Shown piece by piece: positions 47,461 through 57,176 of a stretch of DNA of 64,000 nt. The stretch is from an uncultured Erythrobacter sp. (GTDB lineage: Bacteria > Pseudomonadota > Alphaproteobacteria > Sphingomonadales > Sphingomonadaceae). The notes below the pieces were generated by a model. That model saw only the letters and a program-made list of their open reading frames with translations. It was not told where the DNA came from and searched no databases. A program made the translations under genes and the position numbers. The stretch is taken from assembly GCA_947501005.1 (NCBI GenBank), contig CANMTU010000001.1:1698501-1762500 (forward strand). Direction: 5' to 3'. Within the stretch, counting starts at the first letter, position 1. Each line of letters opens with the position of its first letter.

Positions 47461-47541
47461 CCGCGTCCAACTCCGTTCATGCGCCGCGGAACCGCCCGCG
47501 CCCGTGTTCCGTTATCCTGAAAACAGGAAAAGGAACGCCCC

Positions 47542-48057
47542 ATGGATATCGTCGACGCCATTCTTCACGATCACGGTGAGCAACGCCGCCTCTTCGCGGC
47601 TCTCGACGAGGCGCGCGACGATACGGATTCGCTCGGCAAGATTTTCGACCGGCTCAAGAACCACCTGGAATCCCACGCGCAGGCGGAAGAGAACTACTTC
47701 TATCCAGAACTGCTGAAGAAGGGCCAAGGCGCTGCCGATTCCGACAGCGCCGAGGAGACCACCGAGGACGCGATCGGCGACCACAACGAGATCGCCGAGG
47801 CGCTGGAAGAGGCAGCGGGGCTCAAGGTCGGCTCGGATGAATGGTGGGAAAAGGTCGACCTCGCCAATTGCCGCAACAGCGCCCACCTTTCCGAGGAAGA
47901 GCGGCAGGGGATGCCCGATTTCCGCCGCCACGTCTCAGCGGAGGAACGGCGCAGGCTCGGCATCAAGTACCTTGCCTTCCAGATGGCGCACGACGCGGAT
48001 TACGAACGCGCGAAAAAGGACGTCGACGCGTATATCGAGGAAAACCAGGCGGCCTGA
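47542..48057 (+). CDS. Hemerythrin HHE-domain protein
   Basis: A 171-residue mostly helical protein with the HHE cation-binding pattern: HDHGEQRRLFAALDEA, HLESHAQAEENYFYPELL and IGDHNEIAEALEEA supply the His/Glu ligands of a di-iron site. A C-terminal helical region (about 110-171) contains further His (HLSEEE, RRHVS) and may form a second helix pair. Members bind O2 or NO-related species or protect against oxidative or nitrosative stress; the exact role here is open. AAGGAA precedes the ATG. Confidence 0.87.
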   Translation: MDIVDAILHDHGEQRRLFAALDEARDDTDSLGKIFDRLKNHLESHAQAEENYFYPELLKKGQGAADSDSAEETTEDAIGDHNEIAEALEEAAGLKVGSDEWWEKVDLANCRNSAHLSEEERQGMPDFRRHVSAEERRRLGIKYLAFQMAHDADYERAKKDVDAYIEENQAA

Positions 48058-48091
48058 TCCGCTTTTTGCCTCGCCCGCCCGGCCCTTGGGT

Positions 48092-49204
48092 TCAGGCGGG
48101 CAGGTCGGCGAAGTCGGTCAGCGCCTGATCGCGCAGGCCGCGCCATACGTTGCGCGCCTGCACCGTCTCGCGCACGTCGTGCACCCGCAGCAGCTGCACC
48201 CCGGCATTCATGCCCGCCAAAGCGAGCGTGAGACTTCCCCCCAAACGCTCGCCGGCCGGAACCTCGTTGTCGAGCGCGCCAACGATCCGCTTGCGGCTCG
48301 CACCGAGTAGCAGGGGATGCCCCAGCGCATGAAACAGGGGCAGCGCGTTGATCAGCGCGAGACTCTCCCCCAGCGCCTTGCCGAAACCGATCCCCGGATC
48401 GAGGACGATGTTGCGCGCCTCGATCCCGGCTTCCAGCGCCGCGTCGCGGCGGTCGCGCAGCGTATCGAACACGTCGAACACCACGTTCTCGTACGACCCG
48501 CCACCGTGCAGGTTTGCGCCCGCATTCGGCGTGTGCATGATGACCACCGGGCAACCCGCGCGGGCCACCACTTCGGCGCTGCGCGGGTCGTGGGTAAGGC
48601 CGCTGACGTCGTTCACCAGATGCGCGCCCGCATCGAGAGCGGCTTCCATAACCGCCGCCTTGCGCGTGTCCACGCTGACCGCCGCGCCCATCGCCGCGCA
48701 GGCTTCGATGGTCGGCACGACCCGTTCGATCTCGTCCCCTTCCCAGACCGGCTCGGCGCCCGGCCGCGTGCTTTCGCCGCCGATGTCGAGGATCGCCGCG
48801 CCCGCCTCGACCATCGATGCGGCATGCTCCTGCCCGGCCCCGCGATCTTCGAGGAACTGCCCGCCATCGCTGAAACTGTCGGGCGTAACGTTGAGAATGC
48901 CCATCGCTTGCGGCTGATCGAGCCGCACGCTGCGCGTTCCCAGCTCAAGCGGCGGGTGTGCAAGCGTGAGGTTCGCCCACTGGGCCTCCGCCTCGGCACC
49001 GACCGCGTCAGGGAGCTGGCCCAGGACCGAAGGAATCGTATCGGGCGCGGCAAGCCACCGCTCGACCACCGCGCCCCCGCGTCGCAGGATCACCGCGAAC
49101 CTGCCCGCATGAACCATGCCGCCGGCAAGACGGATCGCATTGCCATGTTCGGACTGCGGACCGGGCGCGAACCCGATGGGGCGGATGTAGATCTGCTGGG
49201 TCAT
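48092..49204 (-). CDS. folP: Dihydropteroate synthase with N-terminal extension
   Basis: Makes 7,8-dihydropteroate from p-aminobenzoate and hydroxymethyl-dihydropterin diphosphate in folate synthesis. The TIM-barrel core starts near residue 97: AMGILNVTPDSFSDGGQF, DIGGESTRPGAEPV, HLVNDVSGL, VVIMHTPN, DPGIGFGKALGESLALIN and LLLGASRKRIVGAL. At 370 residues it is about 90 longer than the common form; the N-terminal region has no motif that I recognise. ATG 49204 is used over a TTG two codons upstream. Confidence 0.93.
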   Translation of the reverse strand: MTQQIYIRPIGFAPGPQSEHGNAIRLAGGMVHAGRFAVILRRGGAVVERWLAAPDTIPSVLGQLPDAVGAEAEAQWANLTLAHPPLELGTRSVRLDQPQAMGILNVTPDSFSDGGQFLEDRGAGQEHAASMVEAGAAILDIGGESTRPGAEPVWEGDEIERVVPTIEACAAMGAAVSVDTRKAAVMEAALDAGAHLVNDVSGLTHDPRSAEVVARAGCPVVIMHTPNAGANLHGGGSYENVVFDVFDTLRDRRDAALEAGIEARNIVLDPGIGFGKALGESLALINALPLFHALGHPLLLGASRKRIVGALDNEVPAGERLGGSLTLALAGMNAGVQLLRVHDVRETVQARNVWRGLRDQALTDFADLPA

Positions 49205-49271
49205 TGCCAAATCGGTTTAGCGAAGTTTCCCGCCGAGGGAACCGGCGCATGATCGGTGCGCCGTTCCGCCC

Positions 49272-50411
<1,140 letters not shown>

Positions 50412-50415
50412 TCAG

Positions 50416-50549
50416 TTATCCACAGGGTGAGTCCAAAAGCAGGCGGGGTCAAGCACCTTGTCGGCCGCCACACGGGGCGCACCGGAAACCCGCCATGGAT
50501 GCGACGCAAGATGTTGAGTCTATCTGGCGCCGCGGGACTCGACATCTTG
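50416..50549 (-). promoter_or_regulatory. ccrM control region: DnaA box, three GANTC sites, long inverted repeat
   Basis: TTATCCACA (50416-50424) is a perfect consensus DnaA box 20 bases from the ccrM ATG. GANTC sites are at 50429-50433, 50516-50520 and 50536-50540. The last two lie within an inverted repeat: CAAGATGTTGAGTC (50507-50520) and GACTCGACATCTTG (50536-50549) pair at 13 of 14 positions around a 15-base loop. Methylation and replication feedback on ccrM is known in Caulobacter; its occurrence here is inferred. Confidence 0.6.
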
Positions 50550-50580
50550 CGGGTGTTGCGCGGAAGACTCGCTTCGCCGC

Positions 50581-51498
50581 TCAGCTTTTCGCGGGTTCGA
50601 GGCCGGGGTCGATCCCGGTCAGTTCGACCGATTTCGCCCAGAGCCGCGCGGCGACCAGTTCGTCCTCGGCGGTGTCGGTCGCGATCGCGCGGCCCGATGC
50701 CGTCCCGCTCATCTCGCGGAAGCCATAGGGGCCGTAATAGTCGCCCCCCTCGGCCTGCGGATCGGTTGCCGCCTGCAGGGCCGGTAATGCCCCTTGAGCG
50801 GCGGAGTTGAGGACGAAGCCGACGACCGGATTGAACACCTTGCCGAATGCGCCGAGGTGCCGGGTCAGGTCGGACTGCGCGATGCCGGGGTGGCAGGCGA
50901 CAGATGTCACCGGTGATCCCGCCGCCCGCAGCCGGCGATCAAGTTCGAGGGCGAACAGCAGATTGGCAAGCTTGCTCTGGCCGTAGAATTTCTGCCGGGC
51001 GTAGCCGTGCTTCGCATCGAGATTGTCGAAATCGACCCTGGCCCCTTTGTGGGCGAGCGAGGATTGCGTCACCACCCGCGCCCCGCCATCCTCTGCCAGC
51101 TTGCCGAGCAGCAGGCCGACGAAGGCGAAATGGCCGAGGTGGTTGACGGCGAATTGCTGTTCGACGCCCATCTTGTGGCCCAAAGGCGGCATCATGATCC
51201 CGGCATTGTCGATCAGCATGTCGATCCGTTCGTACCCCTTCGCCTCGTCCGCCGCGTCGCGCACCGAGGCGAGATTGCCGAGATCGAGGTGGAGATAGGC
51301 GAGATCGGCCTGTTCCGGCCCCCGCTTGATCTCTTCCATCGCCGCCTGTGCCTTGTCGCCGTCGCGGCAGGCCAGCACGACGCGGGCGCCCTTGCGTGCA
51401 AGCCCCCGCGCGATCTCCAGCCCGATGCCGGTGTTGGCGCCGGTGACGATCGCGGTCCTGCCGCGCTGCTCGGGTATATCGGAAAAGGCAAAACTCAC
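50581..51498 (-). CDS. Short-chain dehydrogenase/reductase, retinol dehydrogenase-like
   Basis: A 305-residue SDR. TAIVTGANTGIGLEIARGLARKG is the nucleotide motif (residues about 15-35), DMLIDNAGIMMPP carries NAG, VVTQSSLAHKGA the Ser, and YGQSKLANLLFALELDRRL the YxxxK. SNAGIM-type and SKLANLLF motifs resemble retinol dehydrogenase/WWOX-like SDRs. The GTG start overlaps the rnhB stop as GTGA, so it is the second gene of an rnhB transcript. The substrate is unknown. Confidence 0.87.
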   Translation of the reverse strand: MSFAFSDIPEQRGRTAIVTGANTGIGLEIARGLARKGARVVLACRDGDKAQAAMEEIKRGPEQADLAYLHLDLGNLASVRDAADEAKGYERIDMLIDNAGIMMPPLGHKMGVEQQFAVNHLGHFAFVGLLLGKLAEDGGARVVTQSSLAHKGARVDFDNLDAKHGYARQKFYGQSKLANLLFALELDRRLRAAGSPVTSVACHPGIAQSDLTRHLGAFGKVFNPVVGFVLNSAAQGALPALQAATDPQAEGGDYYGPYGFREMSGTASGRAIATDTAEDELVAARLWAKSVELTGIDPGLEPAKS

Positions 51499-52136
51499 GC
51501 GAACATCTCCATCTGCGCGACCGATTGCGCCACCGGGGCGAAGCTGCGGCGATGCAGCGGGCTCGGTCCGTAGGTTCGCAATGCTTCGAGATGCTCGGCC
51601 GTTCCATAACCGGCATTGCGCTCCCACCCGTAATGCGGGTGGGCGGCGGCGGCCTCGCGCATCACCCGGTCGCGATGTTCCTTGGCGAGGATGGAGGCCG
51701 CGCCGATGCATTTCTCGCGCGCGTCGCCGCCCACGATCGCGCGCACCGCGGGCCAGCGCCATTCGGGGCGGCGGCCATGGGGGGTCAGATTGCCGTCGAT
51801 CAGCACGCCGTCGGGATCGCGGCCCAGGGCATCGACCAGCCGCGAGACCGCCAGGGTCATGGCGAGCATGGTTGCGCCGAAGATATTGAGCCGGTCGATC
51901 TCGTCCACCTCGACCACACCGATCCCCCAGGCGCAGCGCCGCCGGATCTTGGGTTCCAGTTCGGCGCGTGCGAGGCGGGTGAGCTTCTTGGAATCGTTGA
52001 GCCCGCCGGGGCACGGCTTGCACAGGATGACGGCGGCCGCCACGACCGGCCCGGCCAGCGGCCCGCGCCCCGCCTCGTCCACCCCGACGATCAGCGGGGC
52101 GGCACCTAAACCGTTTTCGGGTGTTGCACAGTACAT
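51495..52136 (-). CDS. rnhB: Ribonuclease HII
   Basis: A 213-residue RNase that removes RNA or single ribonucleotides from DNA hybrids. IVGVDEAGRGPLAGPVVAAAV gives the first acidic pair, SKKLT follows, LIDGNLTP holds the third Asp and KCIGAASILAKEHRDRVM the last motif. The only reasonable start is the ATG that shares the bases CATG with the oppositely oriented dehydrogenase gene; alternatives would cut into the first catalytic motif. Confidence 0.93.
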   Translation of the reverse strand: MYCATPENGLGAAPLIVGVDEAGRGPLAGPVVAAAVILCKPCPGGLNDSKKLTRLARAELEPKIRRRCAWGIGVVEVDEIDRLNIFGATMLAMTLAVSRLVDALGRDPDGVLIDGNLTPHGRRPEWRWPAVRAIVGGDAREKCIGAASILAKEHRDRVMREAAAAHPHYGWERNAGYGTAEHLEALRTYGPSPLHRRSFAPVAQSVAQMEMFA

Positions 52137-53328
52137 GAAGAAAATCGCGATCCTTGCCGCCTCTCTATCGCCCCTGCTGCTTGCCGCAAGTTGCGGATCG
52201 ACACCATCGGGGAATAACTCCGTCGCGCCCGCACCGGCAACCGGCGGCGGCACCGCCGCCGGGGAAACCTTCGACGGCGAATTCGCCGTCACCGCGCATG
52301 GCAGTTTCGACGAGCCCTGGGCCAACGCCTTCGTGCCGGGCACGCCCATGCTGTTCATCACCGAAAAGCCGGGCACGGCCAAGATCGTCGATACGCGCAC
52401 CGGCAACGTCACCAACGTCACCGGCCTGCCGCGGGTCGATTACGGCGGACAGGGCGGGCTCGGCGATGTCGCCTTCCTGCCCAGCCAGGCCGCCGACACC
52501 ATCGGCACGCGGACCATCTATCTCAGCTGGGTCGAGGCCGGCGAGGGCGATACGCGCGGCGCGGTCGTCGGGCGCGGCAATCTCGTGTGCAGCGCGTCGA
52601 ACAACTGCGCGGTGCAGGGCCTCGATATAATCTGGCGACAGCAGCCCAAGGTCGGCGGGCGAGGCCATTATTCCCACCGCATCGCCTTCAGCCCCGACGA
52701 GCGCTACATGTTCGTCGCCAGCGGCGAACGCCAGAAGCAGACGCCCGCGCAGGACACGTCGAACACGCTGGGCACGATCGTGCGCCTCAACCTCGACGGG
52801 ACGGCCGCCGCCGGCAATCCGCTGGCCGACCGTGGCAGCCCGAGCGACCAGATCTGGTCGTGGGGCCATCGCAACATCCTCGGACTGGCGTTCGACGGCG
52901 AAGGCCGGCTGTGGGAAGTCGAACACGGCCCCGCCGGGGGCGACGAGTTGAACCTGGTCAAGAAAGGTGCGAATTACGGGTGGCCCGAACGCTCCAACGG
53001 CGACAATTACGACGGGTCGAACATTCCCGACCATGCGCCCGGCGACGGGTTCGAGAAATTCGTCATCAACTGGACCCCGGTCAGCACCCCGGCCGACATG
53101 GTTTTCTATTCGGGCGATCTCTTCCGCGGATGGAAGGGCGACATCATCCTGCCCGGCCTCAAGACCCAGGCGCTGCTGCGCATCGAGGTCGACGGGACCG
53201 AGGCGCGCGAGGCAGCCCGCTTCGACATGAGCAAGCGAATGCGGGCTGTGGCCGAAGGGCCGGACGGTGCGCTGTGGGCGCTGGAAGACGGCCAGGGCGG
53301 GCGATTGCTCGAACTTCGTCCCGGCTAA
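52135..53328 (+). CDS. PQQ-dependent sugar dehydrogenase-family lipoprotein
   Basis: A 397-residue exported protein of the soluble glucose/sorbosone dehydrogenase six-bladed propeller family. The signal MKKIAILAASLSPLLLAASC has a lipobox Cys at residue 20. Blade motifs include GGQGGLGDVAFLP, GGRGHYSHRIAFSPDERYMF, GTIVRLNLDGT, WSWGHRNILGLAFD, EVEHGPAGGDELNLVKKGAN-like ENxP region, ending RMRAVAEGPDGALWALEDG. Such enzymes oxidise sugars with PQQ, but many homologues have no shown activity; pqq synthesis genes are not nearby. It lacks a ribosome site, since the bases before ATG belong to rnhB. Confidence 0.87.
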   Translation: MKKIAILAASLSPLLLAASCGSTPSGNNSVAPAPATGGGTAAGETFDGEFAVTAHGSFDEPWANAFVPGTPMLFITEKPGTAKIVDTRTGNVTNVTGLPRVDYGGQGGLGDVAFLPSQAADTIGTRTIYLSWVEAGEGDTRGAVVGRGNLVCSASNNCAVQGLDIIWRQQPKVGGRGHYSHRIAFSPDERYMFVASGERQKQTPAQDTSNTLGTIVRLNLDGTAAAGNPLADRGSPSDQIWSWGHRNILGLAFDGEGRLWEVEHGPAGGDELNLVKKGANYGWPERSNGDNYDGSNIPDHAPGDGFEKFVINWTPVSTPADMVFYSGDLFRGWKGDIILPGLKTQALLRIEVDGTEAREAARFDMSKRMRAVAEGPDGALWALEDGQGGRLLELRPG

Positions 53329-53378
53329 GGCGTTCTTGATCGACAGCGGGCGCGCGCCGCCCTAACGAGCGCGCCGCC

Positions 53379-53900
53379 ATGCCGACCATCGTTCCCCTCT
53401 CCGCGATCGAACCCCGTCAGATCGATCAATTGCTCGACGCGAGTTTCGGGATCGCACGGCGCGCCCGCACAGCCTATCGCATCCGGCAGGGTGTCGACGC
53501 GCTCGATGCGCTGAGTTTCGCTGCGCTGGACGATGACGACTATCTCGCCGGATCGATCCAGTTGTGGCCCGTCGCGCTGCGCGATCCGCAGAAACGTCCG
53601 CATCCGATGATCATGGTCGGCCCGGTGGCAGTCGCGCCGGGCTATCAGGGCGAAGGTTATGGCAAGGCGTTGATGGCGGCCAGTCTCGGCGCGCTCGACG
53701 CGGGGTTCGAAAGCGGCGCCCCGCCCTTGCCGCAGGTCATGATCGGGGATCCCGACTATTACGCGCGTTGGGATTTCACCGCGCAGCATACCGCCGGCTG
53801 GACCTGCCCCGGCCCGTTCGAGCCCGAGCGGCTGCTGGTTCGCACCGGCAATCCCGCGATCCTCCCGGCCGAGGGCATATTGGGCCCCTGGCGCGTCTGA
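53379..53900 (+). CDS. GNAT-family acetyltransferase, YhbS-like
   Basis: A 173-residue GNAT enzyme. MIMVGPVAVAPGYQGEGYGKALMAASLGA contains the acetyl-CoA loop (here QGEGYG), flanked by SIQLWPVALRD and a C-terminal GDPDYYARWDF that matches the YhbS-type strand. The substrate is unknown. It starts 51 bases after the dehydrogenase and leads toward DUF1285, Nudix and cca genes on the same strand. Confidence 0.82.
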   Translation: MPTIVPLSAIEPRQIDQLLDASFGIARRARTAYRIRQGVDALDALSFAALDDDDYLAGSIQLWPVALRDPQKRPHPMIMVGPVAVAPGYQGEGYGKALMAASLGALDAGFESGAPPLPQVMIGDPDYYARWDFTAQHTAGWTCPGPFEPERLLVRTGNPAILPAEGILGPWRV

Positions 53901-53939
53901 GCCATTGCGCCCGCCCCGGATGCGGCCCAGATAGACCGC

Positions 53940-54488
53940 ATGGTCTATACCCCGCCCCCGGAACTTGCCGCCCTGTCGCTGGGCCAGATCGCCGAACAGG
54001 TCGCGGCGCGCAAACTGCCGCCGGTCGAGCAATGGGATCCGCAGCAGAGCGGCGAGAGCCACATGCGCATCGCGGCGGACGGCACCTGGTATCACGAAGG
54101 CGCGCCGATCAGGCGCTCGGCCATGGTGCGCGCATTCTCCGGCCTGTTGCGGCGCGAGGCGGACGGATCGTACTGGCTCGTCACCCCGTTCCAGAAGCTG
54201 TCCATCACGGTCGAGGATGCGTGCTTTCAGGCGGTCGACGTGTCGCGCAAGGACGGCGATCTCGCCTTCCGGCTGAATACCGACGATCTGGTGATCGCCG
54301 GCCCCGACCATGCCTTGCGCGCCGAAGGCGATCCGAATCAGCCCGCGCTCTACCTGCGCGTCCGTCATGGCTGCGAGGCGCGCCTCAACCGCTCGACTTA
54401 CGAACAATTGGCCCAAATCGCGCTTGGCCAAGGCGAGGACTGGACGGTGGCAAGCGGGGGGGAAACCTTCTCGCTCCGCCCCGAATGA
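53940..54488 (+). CDS. DUF1285 family protein
   Basis: A 182-residue protein matching DUF1285: RIAADGTWYHEGAPIRRSAMVRAFSGLLRRE in its first half and DGSYWLVTPFQKLSITVEDACF followed by LRVRHGCEARLNRSTYEQL. No function is known for the family; structures show a beta-rich fold. Its TGA overlaps the Nudix ATG (ATGA). Its placement with Nudix and cca is common in alphaproteobacteria and suggests shared expression. Confidence 0.87.
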   Translation: MVYTPPPELAALSLGQIAEQVAARKLPPVEQWDPQQSGESHMRIAADGTWYHEGAPIRRSAMVRAFSGLLRREADGSYWLVTPFQKLSITVEDACFQAVDVSRKDGDLAFRLNTDDLVIAGPDHALRAEGDPNQPALYLRVRHGCEARLNRSTYEQLAQIALGQGEDWTVASGGETFSLRPE

Positions 54489-55075
54489 GTGCGTTGTTCG
54501 CGCGCCTGACCGAATTGTTCGAGCAGGGGCATAGCGCCGAGATAACTGACCTTCTGACCGATGTCCGCTTCGCCGATGCGGCTCGGACGGCGGATGCCGC
54601 GGTCCTGATCGCGGTGACCGAGCGCGCAGAGCCGGGTGTCATCCTGACCCAGCGGCCCCGGACCATGCGCGACCACCCAGGCCAGGTCGCCTTTCCTGGC
54701 GGCAAGCGCGAACCGGGCGAGACCGCGACCGAGGCGGCCTTGCGCGAAGCGGAGGAGGAACTGGGCATCGCGCCGGCGGACGTGCGCGTCATCGGCACGA
54801 CCGACCGCTATCAGACCGGCACCGGGTTCGACATCACGCCGGTTCTGGCCACCATCCCCGCCGATCTTCCCATCCGCCCCGATCCGCGCGAGGTCGAAAG
54901 CTGGTTCGAGATGCCGCTCGCTCTGCTGCTCGATCGCACGCGCTGGCAGGAGAACAGCGTGTTCTGGAAAGGTGCTTGCCGCCAGTATTACGAGATGGAT
55001 TACGCGGGCTACCGCGTATGGGGCGTGACCGCGGCCATCTGCCACAACCTTTCGCGGCGGCTGGCTTGGGTCTAG
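54485..55075 (+). CDS. Nudix hydrolase, CoA pyrophosphatase type
   Basis: A 196-residue Nudix enzyme. The Nudix box GGKREPGETATEAALREAEEELGI is complete (GX5EX7REVXEEXGU pattern), preceded by the NUDIX-CoA (UPF0035) signature LTQRPRTMRDHPGQVAFPGG, which points to CoA and CoA-derivative pyrophosphate hydrolysis as in YeaB/NudL. The start overlaps the DUF1285 stop. The cca gene follows after 13 bases. Confidence 0.9.
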   Translation: MSALFARLTELFEQGHSAEITDLLTDVRFADAARTADAAVLIAVTERAEPGVILTQRPRTMRDHPGQVAFPGGKREPGETATEAALREAEEELGIAPADVRVIGTTDRYQTGTGFDITPVLATIPADLPIRPDPREVESWFEMPLALLLDRTRWQENSVFWKGACRQYYEMDYAGYRVWGVTAAICHNLSRRLAWV

Positions 55076-55088
55076 TCGTCGAATTCGT

Positions 55089-56285
55089 ATGACCGATTAT
55101 CTCCCCGACGCCCCCTGGACCGCGCGCGAGGATCTCGCCGCGCTGATGGCTGCGCTGGGCGAAGGCAAGGCGCGCTATGTCGGCGGGGCGGTGCGCGATA
55201 CGCTGCTCGGCAAGGCCATTCACGATGTCGACTGCGCGACCGTGCTGACGCCGCCCGCCGTCATCAGGCGCTGTGAGGATGCGGGGATCAAGACCGTGCC
55301 GACCGGGATCGACCACGGCACGGTGACCGCGGTCCTGCCGCAGGGCAATGTCGAGATTACCACCCTGCGTCGCGATGTCGCGACTGACGGCCGCCACGCC
55401 ACCGTCACCTATGCCGCGGAATGGCACGAGGATGCGGCGCGGCGCGATTTCACCATCAACGCACTCTATGCCGATCCGCATACGCTGGAGATTACCGACT
55501 TCTTCGGCGGCCTGGCCGATCTCGAGGCGCACCGCGTGCGGTTCATCGGCGACGCGGCGGAGCGGATACGCGAGGATCACCTGCGCATATTGCGCTACTT
55601 CCGCTTTCAAGCCCGGTTTGGCGACGCACCCGACGATACGGCGATCCGCGCCTGCCGCGACCTTGCCCATACGCTCAAGGGGTTGAGCCGCGAGCGCGTC
55701 GCGATGGAATTGCTTGCCATCCTGGCCCTGCCCGATCCTGGTGCGACGATCACGCTGATGAAGGATGTGGGCGTACTGCCGGTGATCCTGCCTGAAACAC
55801 AGGCGCGCGAGATCGCGGTGCTGAAAGGGTTGATGGCACAGGAGGGGACGCAAGGCGTCGCGCCCGATCCCGTCCGCCGGCTCGGGGCGCTGCTTCCGCC
55901 GGTGCCGAGCCTGGCCGAAAGCGTGGCCGCGCGCCTGCGCCTCTCGCGCCAGCAACGCGCCCGCCTCGTCTGCATTGCCGAGCGGGGGCCGGGCGACGGC
56001 GACGATCCGCGCGCACTGGCCTATCGCAACGGGCTGGTCTGCGCCACCGATCGCCGCTTGATCGCGGGGCAGGACGTGGGGCCGATCGCGGATTGGGAGG
56101 TGCCCCGAATGCCCCTCAATGGCGGTTCGATCATCGCACGCGGTATCGACGCCGGCCCCGAGGTCGCGGGCATAATGCGGGCGGTCGAGGCGCTCTGGAT
56201 CGCGGAGGGGTTTCCGGACCAGAGCCGCGTGATGGAATTGCTCGATGGGGTTCTGGCGCAGCGCGGCACCGTTCCGTCGCCTTGA
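55089..56285 (+). CDS. cca: CCA tRNA nucleotidyltransferase (class II)
   Basis: A 398-residue enzyme that adds or repairs the CCA end of tRNAs. YVGGAVRDTLLGKAIHDVDCAT has the GG-X9-DXD catalytic motif, TTLRRDVATDGRH and ARRDFTINALYAD follow, then DLEAHRVRFIGDAAERIREDHLRILRYFRF. The C-terminal part is the alphaproteobacterial helical region. The sole tRNA gene in this window already encodes CCA, so repair is a likely use for at least that one. Confidence 0.94.
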   Translation: MTDYLPDAPWTAREDLAALMAALGEGKARYVGGAVRDTLLGKAIHDVDCATVLTPPAVIRRCEDAGIKTVPTGIDHGTVTAVLPQGNVEITTLRRDVATDGRHATVTYAAEWHEDAARRDFTINALYADPHTLEITDFFGGLADLEAHRVRFIGDAAERIREDHLRILRYFRFQARFGDAPDDTAIRACRDLAHTLKGLSRERVAMELLAILALPDPGATITLMKDVGVLPVILPETQAREIAVLKGLMAQEGTQGVAPDPVRRLGALLPPVPSLAESVAARLRLSRQQRARLVCIAERGPGDGDDPRALAYRNGLVCATDRRLIAGQDVGPIADWEVPRMPLNGGSIIARGIDAGPEVAGIMRAVEALWIAEGFPDQSRVMELLDGVLAQRGTVPSP

Positions 56286-56504
56286 ACCTTGCCTTCATCC
56301 GGGCTTAAGCTGCAGCGCACCATAAACGTGGGTGCGGTTCTTACCGTGCCGCCGTTTGTATTCGCATCAAGCGGGCCGCCGTCGCAGACATGCTGCGCGA
56401 TGGTCCGCGCCGAGTGCCCCCGCGCTCGACCGGTCTTGCGTGGCAGTCGCGAAGTTTGGTTCGCGGTCCGCCACACCCGATGAAACAGTCTTGGAGATAA
56501 GCAC

Positions 56505-57065
56505 GTGAAATTCGCTAAACTTGCCCTCGCCACCCTTGCCCTCGCCGCGACCCCTGCGCTCGCACAGGGCAGTGTCACCGTGGGATCGACCGTCTACGGT
56601 CCGCAGGGCAACGAAGTCGGCACCATCGTCTCGGTCGAGAACGGTCAGGCCGTGCTCGATACCGGCACGCACAAGGTTCCGCTGGGCCTCGACATGTATG
56701 GCGAAGGCGAGAACGGCCCGACGATCACCGTCACCAAGGACCAGATCAACACGATGGTCGACCAGCAGCTGGCACAGGCCGCCGCAGCGCGCGATGCGGC
56801 CCTGGTCGAAGGCGCGAGCGTGATGGACGCCGCGCACCAGCCGATCGGCACCATCCTTGAAATCAACGGCGACAATGTCGTGATCGCCCGTGGCGGCGAC
56901 GAGGCGAACAAGGTCACGCTGCTGCGCAGCTATCTCGATGCGAGCGACCACGGCCTGATGGCCCGCCTCACCAATGCGCAGATCGACGCGGCGATGAACG
57001 GCGGCGCTGCGGCGCCTGCGGCAACCACCGCGACCGAAGCCGAAGCGGAAGCTGGCGTCGAGTAA
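56505..57065 (+). CDS. Exported protein with two PRC-like beta repeats
   Basis: A 186-residue protein with a clean signal peptide MKFAKLALATLALAATPALA-Q. Two similar units follow: VGSTVYGPQGNEVGTIVSVE with a second-half KVPLGLDMYG, and EGASVMDAAHQPIGTILEIN with KVTLLRSYLDA. Each has the G-x-x-V/I-x-G-x-I pattern of PRC-barrel-like domains. The C-terminus is a low-complexity AAAPAATTATEAEAEAGVE tail. The function is not known; a structural or surface role in the periplasm is plausible. GTG start with GGAG eight bases upstream, and a strong terminator follows. Confidence 0.8.
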   Translation: MKFAKLALATLALAATPALAQGSVTVGSTVYGPQGNEVGTIVSVENGQAVLDTGTHKVPLGLDMYGEGENGPTITVTKDQINTMVDQQLAQAAAARDAALVEGASVMDAAHQPIGTILEINGDNVVIARGGDEANKVTLLRSYLDASDHGLMARLTNAQIDAAMNGGAAAPAATTATEAEAEAGVE

Positions 57066-57105
57066 CGAATTTCGCCCCGGACGGGACTTCGGGGGTCGAT
57101 GAAAG

Positions 57106-57137
57106 GCCGGGAGCGGGTTGCCGCTTCCGGCTTTTTT
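57106..57137 (+). terminator. Intrinsic terminator after the PRC-like gene
   Basis: GCCGGGAGCGG pairs with CCGCTTCCGGC around a four-base loop (one mismatch) and is followed by TTTTTT. It separates the gene from the convergent parC. Confidence 0.9.
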
Positions 57138-57176
57138 CGTGCCCGCGACCGTCTCCCGCTCCCGGTCGCCCCGGCG

